A stretch of DNA of 36,895 nt from an uncultured Gemmatimonadota bacterium (lineage in GTDB: Bacteria; Gemmatimonadota; Gemmatimonadetes; Gemmatimonadales; Gemmatimonadaceae), in the NCBI GenBank assembly GCA_946478895.1, contig CAMLDY010000016.1, positions 1-36,895 of the forward strand. Direction: 5' to 3'. The notes under the pieces are model-generated. The model worked only from the letters and a program-made list of their open reading frames with translations, was not told the origin of the DNA and did not search any database. The position numbers were made by a program, and so were the translations under genes. Below, one piece after another: positions 1 to 7,449 of this stretch (within the stretch, counting starts at the first letter, position 1; every line of letters begins with the position of its first letter).

Positions 1-47
1 CGACTAACTTTCGTGGCTGCACGCACTACTTAACAGCAACGCTATCC

Positions 48-386
48 ATGACTTACGCGATCATCCGCACCGGCGGCAAGCAGTTCCGCGCCGAGTCCGG
101 AAAGACAATACGGATCCCCACCCTCGAGGGTGAAGCGGGTTCGAAGGTGACGTTCGACGACGTCGTCCTCGGCTCCGACGGCGACAAAACCCACGTTGGT
201 GCACCTGGAGTGAAGGGCGCGCACGTGACTGGCGAGATCGTCAAGCACGGCAAGGGTGAGAAGGTCGTCGTCTTCAAGCAGAAGCGGCGCAAGGGTTACG
301 CGAAAAAGCAGGGCCATCGGCAGGCGTTCACCGAGGTCCGCATCAAGGATATCGCCTTCGGCAAGAAGAGCGGGGGAGAGAAGTAA
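48..386 (+). CDS. rplU: 50S ribosomal protein L21
   Basis: Ribosomal protein L21 binds 23S rRNA in the large subunit. The 112-residue product has the family start ([14 protein letters not shown]), the central VxFDDVVL block and a basic C-terminal half ([14 protein letters not shown]) followed by TEVRIKDI. Length is usual for the family (about 100-110). The ATG at 48 is the only start that keeps the conserved N-terminus; no strong Shine-Dalgarno is seen before it. The stop codon shares one base with the rpmA start, so the two are co-transcribed and probably translationally coupled, the usual arrangement of this pair. The promoter is not identifiable in the 47 bases available upstream. Confidence 0.97.
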   Translation: MTYAIIRTGGKQFRAESGKTIRIPTLEGEAGSKVTFDDVVLGSDGDKTHVGAPGVKGAHVTGEIVKHGKGEKVVVFKQKRRKGYAKKQGHRQAFTEVRIKDIAFGKKSGGEK

Positions 387-658
387 TGGCTCACAAGAAA
401 GGTGTAGGCTCATCGCGCAACGGGCGCGACAGCAATCCGCAGTACCGCGGCGTCAAGAAGTTCGGCGGTGAGAAGGTCGTCGCCGGCAACATCATCGTCC
501 GCCAGTGCGGCACGAAGTGGCACCCTGGCCGCAACGTCGGCCTCGGCTCCGATTTCACCATCTACTCGCTCATCGACGGAGTGGTGAAGTTCGAGCACAA
601 GAGCCGCAGCCGCTACAAGGTCAGCGTTTATCCCGCCACCGAAACGAACGCAGCGTAA
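386..658 (+). CDS. rpmA: 50S ribosomal protein L27
   Basis: Ribosomal protein L27 lies near the peptidyl-transferase centre through its flexible N-terminus. The 90-residue product starts [16 protein letters not shown] and continues with [10 protein letters not shown] and the [16 protein letters not shown] block, all family hallmarks. The N-terminus begins directly with the mature AHKKG form, so there is no Firmicutes-type leader that needs cleavage. GGAGAAG just upstream is a good ribosome-binding site. It overlaps the rplU stop by one base and is followed by a strong terminator at 704-724, which closes this two-gene unit. Confidence 0.97.
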   Translation: MAHKKGVGSSRNGRDSNPQYRGVKKFGGEKVVAGNIIVRQCGTKWHPGRNVGLGSDFTIYSLIDGVVKFEHKSRSRYKVSVYPATETNAA

Positions 659-703
659 CTCGTCGTCGCGGCGTCGGCGAGTCGACAGGCCGAGTAGACC
701 AAG

Positions 704-724
704 GGCCCCGCGAGGGGCCTTTTT
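704..724 (+). terminator. Rho-independent terminator after rpmA
   Basis: A perfect 6-bp stem GGCCCC/GGGGCC with loop GCGA is followed immediately by five T residues. It lies 45 bases downstream of the rpmA stop on the same strand. Confidence 0.9.
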
Positions 725-816
725 GTTGCCATCGCCAAAGCGATGCGCCATACTGAAACGTGACCACAGCGGTCTGCGTACGGTGAGTGGCGAACCCATA
801 ACGCGAGACGACTACG

Positions 817-1158
817 ATGGCACTACTCGATAGACTGAAACAGGAGCTCGATCGCGCCGGCAAAGTGGCGCAGGATGCTTTCGATGACGGCAAGACGAGA
901 CTCGAAGCGTTCCGAACCCGCCAGCTCGCCGATAAGGCGGCGCAGGCACTCGGCTACGCGGTCTATCGCGCCCGCAAGAACGGCGGCGAGATCGACGCTG
1001 CGACCTACGACCGGCTCAAGTCAACTCTCGAGACCCACGACACCGAGGCTGCGCGGCTCGAGGCTGAGATCGAGCTGAAGCGACAGCAGTCGTCGCCGCG
1101 CTCTTCGACGGCGGATGCGCAGACGCCGAGCGGCGCCGGTCCAGGCTCGCCCAGTTAG
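817..1158 (+). CDS. Uncharacterised small helical/coiled-coil protein
   Basis: I do not recognise this 113-residue protein. It starts MALLDRLKQELDRAGKVAQD and is charged and Ala-rich almost throughout, with heptad-like spacing over about residues 1-95. That suggests an extended helix or coiled coil, then a Ser/Pro/Gly-rich tail. A YxxLKxxLExHD-type stretch (about residues 65-76) precedes further helix. There is no signal peptide, membrane segment or cysteine. It is an isolated unit between two terminators, downstream of rpmA and convergent with the amidohydrolase genes. Codon use matches the neighbours, which supports a real gene. No function can be assigned. Confidence 0.7.
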   Translation: MALLDRLKQELDRAGKVAQDAFDDGKTRLEAFRTRQLADKAAQALGYAVYRARKNGGEIDAATYDRLKSTLETHDTEAARLEAEIELKRQQSSPRSSTADAQTPSGAGPGSPS

Positions 1159-1214
1159 GCAGCCCGCGTAGGATTCGGCGCGACTGGCAAGTCTCCTGAA
1201 CCAAATGCATTAAC

Positions 1215-1242
1215 AAAAGCCCCCGCATTTGCGGGGGCTTTT
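1215..1242. terminator. Bidirectional Rho-independent terminator
   Basis: A 12-bp perfect inverted repeat, AAAAGCCCCCGC/GCGGGGGCTTTT with loop ATTT, carries a T-run on both strands. It sits between the plus-strand gene ending at 1158 and the minus-strand gene ending at 1275, so it can end transcription from both sides. Confidence 0.92.
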
Positions 1243-1274
1243 GCTATCCTCTGCGATCCTGTGTGACTTCGAAC

Positions 1275-2570
1275 TCAGTGCGCCGAAGGCAGGTTGTGGG
1301 TGCCAGGCAGATTCTTGTAACGATCGACGAGTAGATCCTGCCTCGTCGTGTCGTGGTACTCCCTGCCGCGCACAAAAACGTGCTCGGCGCGGGTAGTGAA
1401 CTCGAACGGGTCGCCGCTCCACACGACGACGTTTCCTTCGCGGCCCACCTGCAGAGATCCGACGCGATCGGCTACGCCAAAGACCTCCGCGGGAGCGAGC
1501 GTCACCGCGCGCAGCGCATCGTCCCACGACATACCGTAGGCCACTGCGTTACCGGCTTCCTGCTTGAGATTGCGCACATTAAAGGCTTCTTCGTCGCCGC
1601 CGCCGGCATTGCCGATCAGCGCGACCTGTACTCCCGCTCTGCGCAGCAGCGCCGCGTTCTCCTGACGCTGCCCGAGGGTCGCAAACCCCGACGGGATGTT
1701 GTTCATCGCGCCCGTCAAAACAGGAATCCGCGCCGCCGCCAGCCTGTCGGCCATCATCCACGCCTCGGCGCCGCCGCCGATGATCAGCTTCACATTGTAG
1801 TCGCGCGCCAATCGCATCGTCGCGTCGATGTCGGCCTCCTTGTCGACATTCACGACGAGCGGGAGTCGGCCTTCCACAACGGGAATCATCGCCTGCAAAT
1901 CCAGCCGACTCGCCGCGAACGGTCGCGTCTGAGCGCGATCGAACGCATCGCGGTGGGCCTGAAAGAATTTGGTGTCCTCGAGAAGCTCACGCAGCTTGAC
2001 GATCAGCTCGCCGCGCGCACCCACGCCCGCCGGCTGCGGGTCGCCGACTTCGGCGAGCATCGCGACCGGGGCGTGAATGATCATGTCGGTAGTCGTACCC
2101 GGCACTACATCGACCATCGCCGCCTGACCTGAGACCAAACCACCAGTCGGCATGACGACGAAGCTGGTGATTCCCGCCTTGCGCGCCGGCGCCAGCAGCA
2201 CCGAGTTCGGATTCAAGCCTTCCCAAACGGTGAACGACGCGGCAATCGCGTCCTTGCCCCGCGCGCTTGCGTCACGAGTGTCGCCGACGGCAGCGACTTC
2301 CTGGACGCCAAGCTGAGTCGCGGAATTCACGAGCCCCGGCGTGACGATTTTGCCGGTTGCGTCGATGCGCTGCGCGCCGGCGGGCACCGGAACATTCGCG
2401 CCAACGGCGGTGATTCTTCCGTCGGTAATGACGACCGTTCCGTTCTCGATCGGCGGGCCGCTGACCGGATAAACTTTTCCGCCGGTGATGGCGATGGTCT
2501 GCGCTCCGATCCCCGGAGCAGCTGCGACGAGCGCGATGGCAGCGGTGAGCTTCAGTCTGTGCGAGATCAT
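1275..2570 (-). CDS. Secreted amidohydrolase-fold protein lacking metal ligands (probable pseudoenzyme)
   Basis: A 431-residue protein with a signal peptide (about residues 1-23, ending GIGAQ) and the layout of an imidazolonepropionase-like amidohydrolase: N-terminal beta-sandwich (TIAITGGKVYPVSG, KIVTPGLV), TIM barrel, and C-terminal return to the sandwich (VGSLQVGREGNVVVWSGDPFE). Compared by eye with the neighbour at 2567-3994, every expected metal ligand is replaced: HSH becomes A84-T-Q86, HNH becomes V240-N-V242, HHG becomes G265-G-G, and HSDD becomes I319-G-N-A. The fold is kept and the reading frame is intact. The start is ATG 2570, which overlaps the upstream gene by ATGA; a longer frame to 2714 would only extend into that gene. 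It is probably co-produced with the intact partner, perhaps as a structural or regulatory subunit (inference). Confidence 0.88.
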   Translation of the reverse strand: MISHRLKLTAAIALVAAAPGIGAQTIAITGGKVYPVSGPPIENGTVVITDGRITAVGANVPVPAGAQRIDATGKIVTPGLVNSATQLGVQEVAAVGDTRDASARGKDAIAASFTVWEGLNPNSVLLAPARKAGITSFVVMPTGGLVSGQAAMVDVVPGTTTDMIIHAPVAMLAEVGDPQPAGVGARGELIVKLRELLEDTKFFQAHRDAFDRAQTRPFAASRLDLQAMIPVVEGRLPLVVNVDKEADIDATMRLARDYNVKLIIGGGAEAWMMADRLAAARIPVLTGAMNNIPSGFATLGQRQENAALLRRAGVQVALIGNAGGGDEEAFNVRNLKQEAGNAVAYGMSWDDALRAVTLAPAEVFGVADRVGSLQVGREGNVVVWSGDPFEFTTRAEHVFVRGREYHDTTRQDLLVDRYKNLPGTHNLPSAH

Positions 2571-3994
2571 CGATTGGTTCCGGTGACGGGTACGAAGCCG
2601 AGCTCGAAGTCGGTGCGCCATTGCTCGGACGGATCGAGACGATCGTAGAGCAAAGCACCATCGATCCAAACTTTCTCCGGCTTGGAGTAAACGCTGAATG
2701 GATCGCCGGTCCACAGCACGACGTCTGCGTTCTTGCCGGTCTCGAGCGAGCCGATCTTGTCATCGAGATCGAGTGCCCATGCGGGGTTGATGGTGAGCCA
2801 CTTGATGGCTTCGTCTTCACTCACTGGCAATCCGATTTCGGCGCCGGCTTCCATTCCCTTCGCCGCTTCCTGATTGAGCCGCTGTGACCCCGAAGGATCG
2901 TCCGAGTGAACGATGACTCGCGCACCCGCGTGGTTGAGGAGCGCCATGTTGGCCCTTACCGCGTCGAGTGCCTCCATTTTGAAGCTTCCCCAGTCTGCCC
3001 ATACCGAAGCGGCGATGCCTTCCTTCGCCAGCAGGTCGGCGATCTTGTACGCCTCGACGCCATGGTGAAAAGAGCGAACCTTGTAGCCGAACTCGTGCGC
3101 GATGTCGATCATCTGCGCCATCTCGTCAGCGCGATAGCAGTGATTGTGAACGAGGATGTTTCCGCGCAACACTTCGGCGAGAGTCTCGAGACCCAGGTCG
3201 CGAGTCGGCGGATCGCCCTTGTGGTCGGCGTTCCACTTGTCCCACTTCCGGCGATAGTCCTGCGCCCTGATCCACGCGGCGCGATAGCCGGCGACGTTTC
3301 CCATGCGGGTCTGTGGGCCGCCGCGGTTGCCGTAGACGCGCTTGGGATTTTCACCGCACGCCATCTTGAGGCCGTACTTTGCGCCGGGGAATTTCATTTC
3401 CTGAACGGTCCTGCCCGGCACGACCTTGAGCACGACACTGCGACCGCCGATCAGATTCGCCGAGCCTGGCAATACCTGAAGCGTCGTCACGCCGCCGGCC
3501 AGATTGCGCGGAAACTGCGGGTCTTGTGGCCAGACCGAATGCTCGGCCCACACCTGCGGAGTCACGGGATTGGTCGCTTCATTGCCATCGCTCAGCGCGT
3601 TGACGCCCGGCGCCGCGTACACCCCTAGGTGCGAATGATCGTCGATGATCCCGGGCGTCACGTACTTGCCCCCACCGTCGATGACGACCGCGTCCGCGGG
3701 CGCGTTCACAGTGGCACCGACGGCCGCAATCTTCCCAGCCTGGAGCAGGATCGCTCCGTTGCGGATCATCGGCCCCGCGGCCGTCAGTAGATTGACGTTG
3801 CGAATTACCGTGGTGCGCGACGGAAACGGTTTGTAGGTACTCGGGAACGGATCGGCGTTTGGAACCGAGAGAGCGCCGCGTTCGGCGTCGACCTTTACGC
3901 TGTCCCGCGCAGGCGAAGGCGCGGTGGTCGACTGGGATGCGGCGGATGCACAGGCCGTTGCTCCCAACAACAGGAGGCAATGAAGAGCGCGCAT
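2567..3994 (-). CDS. Secreted metal-dependent amidohydrolase (imidazolonepropionase-like)
   Basis: A 475-residue exported amidohydrolase; substrate unknown. The N-terminus MRALHCLLLLGATACASA is a signal sequence, and ATAC could be a weak lipobox with Cys15 (lipoprotein uncertain). The beta-sandwich strand (TTVIRNVNLLTAAG) leads to VTPGIIDDHSHLG with metal ligands H120 and H122. Further candidate ligands are H283/H285 (LVHNH), H310/H311 (FHHG) and D365 (HSDD). The C-terminus has the usual GSLETGKNADVVLWTGDPF. Start ATG 3994 was chosen because the signal peptide begins there and GGAGG lies about 12 bases upstream; in-frame sequence back to 4165 runs into the neighbouring gene. It overlaps the downstream metal-ligand-less paralogue by 4 bases. 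Such periplasmic enzymes often act on dipeptide-like or cyclic amide substrates, but nothing here fixes the substrate. Confidence 0.92.
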   Translation of the reverse strand: MRALHCLLLLGATACASAASQSTTAPSPARDSVKVDAERGALSVPNADPFPSTYKPFPSRTTVIRNVNLLTAAGPMIRNGAILLQAGKIAAVGATVNAPADAVVIDGGGKYVTPGIIDDHSHLGVYAAPGVNALSDGNEATNPVTPQVWAEHSVWPQDPQFPRNLAGGVTTLQVLPGSANLIGGRSVVLKVVPGRTVQEMKFPGAKYGLKMACGENPKRVYGNRGGPQTRMGNVAGYRAAWIRAQDYRRKWDKWNADHKGDPPTRDLGLETLAEVLRGNILVHNHCYRADEMAQMIDIAHEFGYKVRSFHHGVEAYKIADLLAKEGIAASVWADWGSFKMEALDAVRANMALLNHAGARVIVHSDDPSGSQRLNQEAAKGMEAGAEIGLPVSEDEAIKWLTINPAWALDLDDKIGSLETGKNADVVLWTGDPFSVYSKPEKVWIDGALLYDRLDPSEQWRTDFELGFVPVTGTNR

Positions 3995-4049
3995 TTGCAG
4001 GTGTGTCCTCCGAAAAAAAGACTTGGGTCGCAATAAAGTAGCGCAGTTG

Positions 4050-4787
4050 TCAGTCGAGCGCGCCGAGCTCCCGGATTCGGTCGGTGCAGATCCCGTCGAC
4101 GCCGATTCGCCTGAGGGTTTCCCAGCGATCCACGTCGTTGGCGGTCCACGCGATGACTCTCGCATCGACGGAGTGCGCGCGGCTGACGAGTTCCTCGTCG
4201 ATGGCTGAAACTTCCTGCCACAAATCGCGCGCGCCGGCAGCGACGAGCGCGTGGACTGGATCGATGGGCCGCGCGACCTGCAGCACTCCCGTCGGGACGG
4301 CTGGGAAAATGCTTTTCACGGTTTTCACGATGCGATGGTCGAACGAATGCACGGCACAATCGGCTTCCGACTCGCGAATGCAGCGCACCACCAATGGCTC
4401 GATCGATCCGGCCTTGATCTCGATGTACACCGATGCGCGCCGGCCAATCGCTGACAGCACCTCGGGCAGTGTTGGAATTGCGATTTCCTTGTCGAGGCGA
4501 TACCGAGCCAGGTCGGCGGCGGTGAGCTCGGCGATCTCTGCGGCCGGAAGACCGGGGAAATGGACTGCGGCGTCGTGGTGTACGATGACCACTCCGTCGC
4601 TCGTCGCGTGCACATCCAGCTCAATGGCGTCGGCGCCGAGTGCGATCGCGCGCTCGAACGCCGGGATGGAGTTCTCCGGCGCGGTGTCGTGGGCGCCGCG
4701 ATGAGCGATCCTCTGGGGCCGGCCTGGAGGACGGCGGGTCAGGATTTCCTCGGGGTAATAGCTTTGGGCACGATGAGCGCGAAGCAT
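4050..4787 (-). CDS. Glycerophosphodiester phosphodiesterase
   Basis: Predicted to hydrolyse glycerophosphodiesters to glycerol-3-phosphate and an alcohol. The 245-residue product has the GDPD signature: RIAHRGAHDTAPENSIPAF, then AIELDVHATSDGVVIVHHD, which supply the catalytic His pair and the acidic metal ligands. C-terminal blocks (SVYIEIK, HSFDHRIVK, VIAWTAND, GVDGICTDRI) complete the TIM-barrel pattern. There is no signal peptide, so a cytoplasmic UgpQ-like enzyme is likely. ATG 4787 is preceded by GGAG at a 7-base distance and is preferred over a TTG at 4811. It lies 55 bases upstream of the amidohydrolase pair on the same strand and diverges from the sigma-factor operon. Confidence 0.93.
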   Translation of the reverse strand: MLRAHRAQSYYPEEILTRRPPGRPQRIAHRGAHDTAPENSIPAFERAIALGADAIELDVHATSDGVVIVHHDAAVHFPGLPAAEIAELTAADLARYRLDKEIAIPTLPEVLSAIGRRASVYIEIKAGSIEPLVVRCIRESEADCAVHSFDHRIVKTVKSIFPAVPTGVLQVARPIDPVHALVAAGARDLWQEVSAIDEELVSRAHSVDARVIAWTANDVDRWETLRRIGVDGICTDRIRELGALD

Positions 4788-4819
4788 ATGGGGGCTCCGG
4801 AAGCGGGTCAATCGGCGTC

Positions 4820-4837
4820 GGCGGCCTTAACGCCGCC
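4820..4837. repeat. Small inverted repeat in divergent control region
   Basis: GGCGGC/GCCGCC form a perfect 6-bp inverted repeat with a 6-base spacer (CTTAAC). It lies in the 80-bp region between the divergent GDPD gene and the ECF sigma operon. It could be a protein site or a chance feature of GC-rich DNA. Confidence 0.3.
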
Positions 4838-4867
4838 CCTTTCGGCGCGTCTACCGGATGAGGCTCC

Positions 4868-5437
4868 ATGACCCAAGGCCCCGAAAGACCGCCCGCTGAC
4901 AGGGCCGACGAAACAGATATGGAGCTGATCGCGCGCTGGAAGGCGGGCGATGGCAGGGCCGCGACTCAGCTCGTGGGGCGACATTCGCAGGCGTTGGCGA
5001 GGTTCGCCGCCAGTGCCGGCGAGCGGGATGGAATCGAGGAGCTGGTGCAGGACACCTTCGTCCGTGCGTTTGGGTCACTCGATTCGTTTCGCGGCGAAAG
5101 CTCGCTCCGCACGTGGTTGTTTACGATCGAGCGGCGGTTGATGCTCGATCGGCGAAGGGCGGAGCGGAGGAGCAGGGAGACGGTTCCGGTGGCCGAGTCG
5201 GAGCAGGTGAGCGAGTACGGTGCGCTGGACGGATTGATCGCGGAGGAAGCGCAGGAACGGGTGAGGAAATCGCTCGACGCGCTTTCCCCGACCCAGCGGG
5301 AGGTTTTCACGCTGCGGGTACAACAGGGCTTGTCGTATAAGGAGATCGCTGAAGTGGTCGGCAGCACCGAAGGAGCAGCGCGGGTTCATTACCACAACGC
5401 GATTCAGACGGTAAAGGAGTTTTTGAAAGATGAATGA
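4868..5437 (+). CDS. ECF-family RNA polymerase sigma factor
   Basis: A 189-residue sigma-70 family protein with only regions 2 and 4, as in group IV (ECF) factors. Region 2 spans about residues 18-95: DMELIARWKAGD, ELVQDTFVRAFGSLDSFRGES, SSLRTWLFTIERR. Region 4 spans about 130-189: LDALSPTQREVFTLRVQQGLSYKEIAEVVGS, a helix-turn-helix for the -35 element. ATG 4868 follows a GAGG stretch; an in-frame ATG at 4919 would also keep both domains. Its last 8 bases overlap the anti-sigma gene, so the pair is translationally coupled. It probably directs an envelope-stress regulon, with activity held by the following membrane protein (inference from gene order). Confidence 0.93.
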   Translation: MTQGPERPPADRADETDMELIARWKAGDGRAATQLVGRHSQALARFAASAGERDGIEELVQDTFVRAFGSLDSFRGESSLRTWLFTIERRLMLDRRRAERRSRETVPVAESEQVSEYGALDGLIAEEAQERVRKSLDALSPTQREVFTLRVQQGLSYKEIAEVVGSTEGAARVHYHNAIQTVKEFLKDE

Positions 5438-6026
5438 GTGCATGGCGAGGGACATCCAGGAAATGCTTCCGGATCTGCTTCACACCGCGCTCCCCGCTGA
5501 CCAGCGGGAGCGGGTCGAGCAGCATCTCGCCGCGTGTGAGAGCTGCCGCGAGGAGCTGGCTGTGCTGCGCACCGTCAGGGATGCTGCGGTCTTCGCGCCT
5601 GCGATCGATGCCGCGCGGATTGCGCGGCAGATTCCGCCTTATCGTGCAATTCTGCCCGCTCCCGCACCGGCGCGCAGTCGTGTCGCGCAGTGGCTGGTTG
5701 CCGCGACGGCTGCCGTACTGATCATCGGCGGTGGCTCGGTGGTGATGAACCGTGGTTCTGCTACGCCAGACAAGGTTGCGGTCGCCGCTCCTCCGACGGA
5801 CAGCGGCGCTTCGCAGCCGGACCGCGTGCCCGCTCCCGGTGAGACGACGGTTGCGTCGGCGGGCTCGCAGAGCGCACAGGTGCCCACCTTCGCGTTGGCA
5901 TCGGATGTCGCGAGTCTGAGTGACGGCGACTTGGTTCAGCTGATGAACGACATGGACGATTTCGACGCGCTGCCCGCGGCGGAGCCCGATCCCGTTATCG
6001 CGGTGGACAGCGGGGACAGCCTCTGA
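5430..6026 (+). CDS. Zinc-finger anti-sigma factor (single-pass membrane protein)
   Basis: A 198-residue protein with a cytosolic N-terminal anti-sigma domain carrying the H-x3-C-x2-C motif (H32, C36, C39 in EQHLAACESCREEL), typical of the zf-HC2/ZAS family. One membrane helix follows at about residues 87-105 (WLVAATAAVLIIGGGSVV), then an acidic, Ala/Ser/Pro-rich periplasmic tail ending in many Asp residues. AAGGAG lies 10 bases before the ATG at 5430, inside the sigma gene. It should bind and inactivate the upstream sigma factor until an envelope signal releases it. The trigger is unknown; no protease gene is adjacent. Confidence 0.9.
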   Translation: MNECMARDIQEMLPDLLHTALPADQRERVEQHLAACESCREELAVLRTVRDAAVFAPAIDAARIARQIPPYRAILPAPAPARSRVAQWLVAATAAVLIIGGGSVVMNRGSATPDKVAVAAPPTDSGASQPDRVPAPGETTVASAGSQSAQVPTFALASDVASLSDGDLVQLMNDMDDFDALPAAEPDPVIAVDSGDSL

Positions 6027-6028
6027 CC

Positions 6029-6541
6029 ATGATTAGAGCGATGAGGAAATCGGTTCTGTTGACGGCGGTCGTCACGCTAGCCGCGTCCTCGGTCGCAGCG
6101 CAGCCGGTGCGCGCCAATGCCAAACCGGCGCGACCGGAGCTCGAGCAGCAGTTCCGCCAGCGCCTCGCCAAGCTCGCGCAAGCGCGGATCGGCCTCAGCG
6201 ACGCTCAAATGGCGCAGCTGGAGCAGTCGACCGCGCGCTACGCGCCGCAGTTATCCGAGCTCGCGAGGCAGGAGCGTGAAACCCGCCGCCAGCTTCGCGT
6301 CGAGCTGACTGCAACGCAGCCCAATCAACAGCACGTCAGCGATTTGCTCGATACCTCGCTGCGCCTCCAGCAGCAGCGCATCAATCTGATCCAGGCGGAG
6401 CAGAAGGATCTGGCGCGCTTCATGACACCGGTGCAGCGCGCCCGGTACGCCGCTCTCCAGCAGCAATTCCGGCGTCGCACCCAGGAGCTCAACTCCAGGC
6501 GGGGTGGTGCGCAACGTTCCGGCGTCAAGCGGCTTCCATAG
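6029..6541 (+). CDS. Spy/CpxP-like periplasmic helical protein
   Basis: A 170-residue exported protein: signal peptide about residues 1-24 (ending SVAAQ), then an all-helical, Gln/Arg/Leu-rich body with no cysteine. GLSDAQMAQLEQ and FMTPVQRARYAALQQQF resemble the LTxxQ-type repeats of Spy, CpxP and CnrX relatives, which act as periplasmic chaperones or metal/stress sensors. It starts 2 bases after the anti-sigma stop; an in-frame ATG at 6041 is an alternative start. A basic C-terminal tail (RRRTQELNSRRGG) is present. The context suggests it is an output or sensor of the sigma/anti-sigma pair. Family assignment rests on pattern only. Confidence 0.75.
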   Translation: MIRAMRKSVLLTAVVTLAASSVAAQPVRANAKPARPELEQQFRQRLAKLAQARIGLSDAQMAQLEQSTARYAPQLSELARQERETRRQLRVELTATQPNQQHVSDLLDTSLRLQQQRINLIQAEQKDLARFMTPVQRARYAALQQQFRRRTQELNSRRGGAQRSGVKRLP

Positions 6542-6574
6542 CGCTGCATCGCGGAATAGTCTTCGTGACACCTG

Positions 6575-6605
6575 CCCTCGTCCGAAACGGCGAGGGTTCT
6601 TTTTT
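6575..6605 (+). terminator. Rho-independent terminator after the sigma operon
   Basis: CCCTCG-T-CCG / CGG-CGAGGG form a stem with one bulged T and an AAA loop, followed by TTCTTTTTTT. It closes the sigma, anti-sigma and Spy-like unit and lies just upstream of the DedA gene. Confidence 0.88.
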
Positions 6606-6621
6606 GGCCTCACCGTTCACG

Positions 6622-7290
6622 ATGCCTGACTTCGCGCACCATCTATCGCACCTGCTCCACGCGTACACATATCCGGTCCTCGTCGCTTTGGTGTTGCTCG
6701 AGAGCCTTGGCATACCGCTACCGGGCGAGATCGCGCTTGTCACCGCCTCCGCATACGCTTCGGTGGGAACGATCTCCATTACGGCGGTGATCATTCTCGC
6801 GGCGGTGGCGTCAACCGTCGGCGGCGTGACGGGTTACTGGATTGGAATCAAGGGCGGATTGCCCTTGCTCGCGCGCTACGGCGGTTACGTCGGGGTCAGA
6901 CGCAAGCACATCGATCGCGCCCACGCTTTTTTCGAAAAGAACGGCGCCAAGACGATTCTTTTCGGTCGGTTCGTGGCATTGCTTCGGACGTGGGCGTCAG
7001 TGATTGCCGGCGCGGCGTGCATGTCGTTCCGGACGTTCGTCGCCTTCAACGCGATCGGCGCCTTCGCGTGGGCGGTCGTCTTCGGGTTGCTGGGTTTTTA
7101 CTTCGGCCGCGACCTGCCGATGCTCGAGAGGCTGATCTCCGGAGCGAGCTTCGTGGTACTCATCCTCGGTGCGGTTGTGATTCTGGGCTTTGTGCTGATC
7201 AGGCGGCGGAAGGGCCGCCGAGAAAGCCAACTGCCAAAACTGCGGGATGAGTCAGGTGTTCGCGGCGAGGTACTAGGGAAAGAGGTATGA
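6622..7290 (+). CDS. DedA family membrane protein
   Basis: A 222-residue multi-pass inner-membrane protein of the DedA/VTT family, implicated in lipid flipping and membrane homeostasis. The conserved re-entrant region LESLGIPLPGEIAL is at the N-terminal side. GRFVALLRTWASVIAGAACM matches the second DedA motif (GRF...R...AG), followed by FNAIGAFAWAVVFGLLGFYFG. Four or more hydrophobic segments are visible, and the C-terminus is basic and cytoplasmic (RRRKGRRE). I chose ATG 6622 because the only longer start (GTG 6565) lies before the terminator hairpin. The Shine-Dalgarno is weak. It stands alone between a terminator and a tRNA gene. Confidence 0.92.
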   Translation: MPDFAHHLSHLLHAYTYPVLVALVLLESLGIPLPGEIALVTASAYASVGTISITAVIILAAVASTVGGVTGYWIGIKGGLPLLARYGGYVGVRRKHIDRAHAFFEKNGAKTILFGRFVALLRTWASVIAGAACMSFRTFVAFNAIGAFAWAVVFGLLGFYFGRDLPMLERLISGASFVVLILGAVVILGFVLIRRRKGRRESQLPKLRDESGVRGEVLGKEV

Positions 7291-7362
7291 AGGTGAGGGC
7301 ATCGTTCTTCTCAGCCGACGTTGCTGTCTTCTCGGTAGCCTGCAACTAGATTTGACTCTCAC

Positions 7363-7445
7363 GCCCGGGTGGCGGAATCGGTAGACGCAGGGGACTCAAA
7401 ATCCCCCGGCCATTGGCCTTACGAGTTCGAGTCTCGTCCCGGGTA
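7363..7445 (+). tRNA. tRNA-Leu (anticodon CAA)
   Basis: Class II tRNA cloverleaf. The acceptor strands are 7363-7369 and 7438-7444 with discriminator A7445. The D-arm contains GGCGGAATCGGTAGACGC. The anticodon stem GGGGA/TCCCC encloses loop CTCAAAA, with CAA at 7397-7399, which decodes UUG. The long variable arm has a GGCC-ATT-GGCC hairpin, and the T-arm is ACGAG-TTCGAGT-CTCGT. The 3' CCA is not encoded. The first acceptor pair reads as a G-U wobble (G7363 with T7444). Confidence 0.95.
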
Positions 7446-7449
7446 CTTC

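Noticed and set aside
6565..6621. GTG start for the DedA gene at 6565
   Set aside because: It would place the start upstream of and through the terminator hairpin (6575-6605), and the extra residues have no homology.
7291..7449. tRNA-associated integration site
   Set aside because: No integrase, direct repeat of the tRNA 3' end or change in composition is seen around the tRNA-Leu gene.
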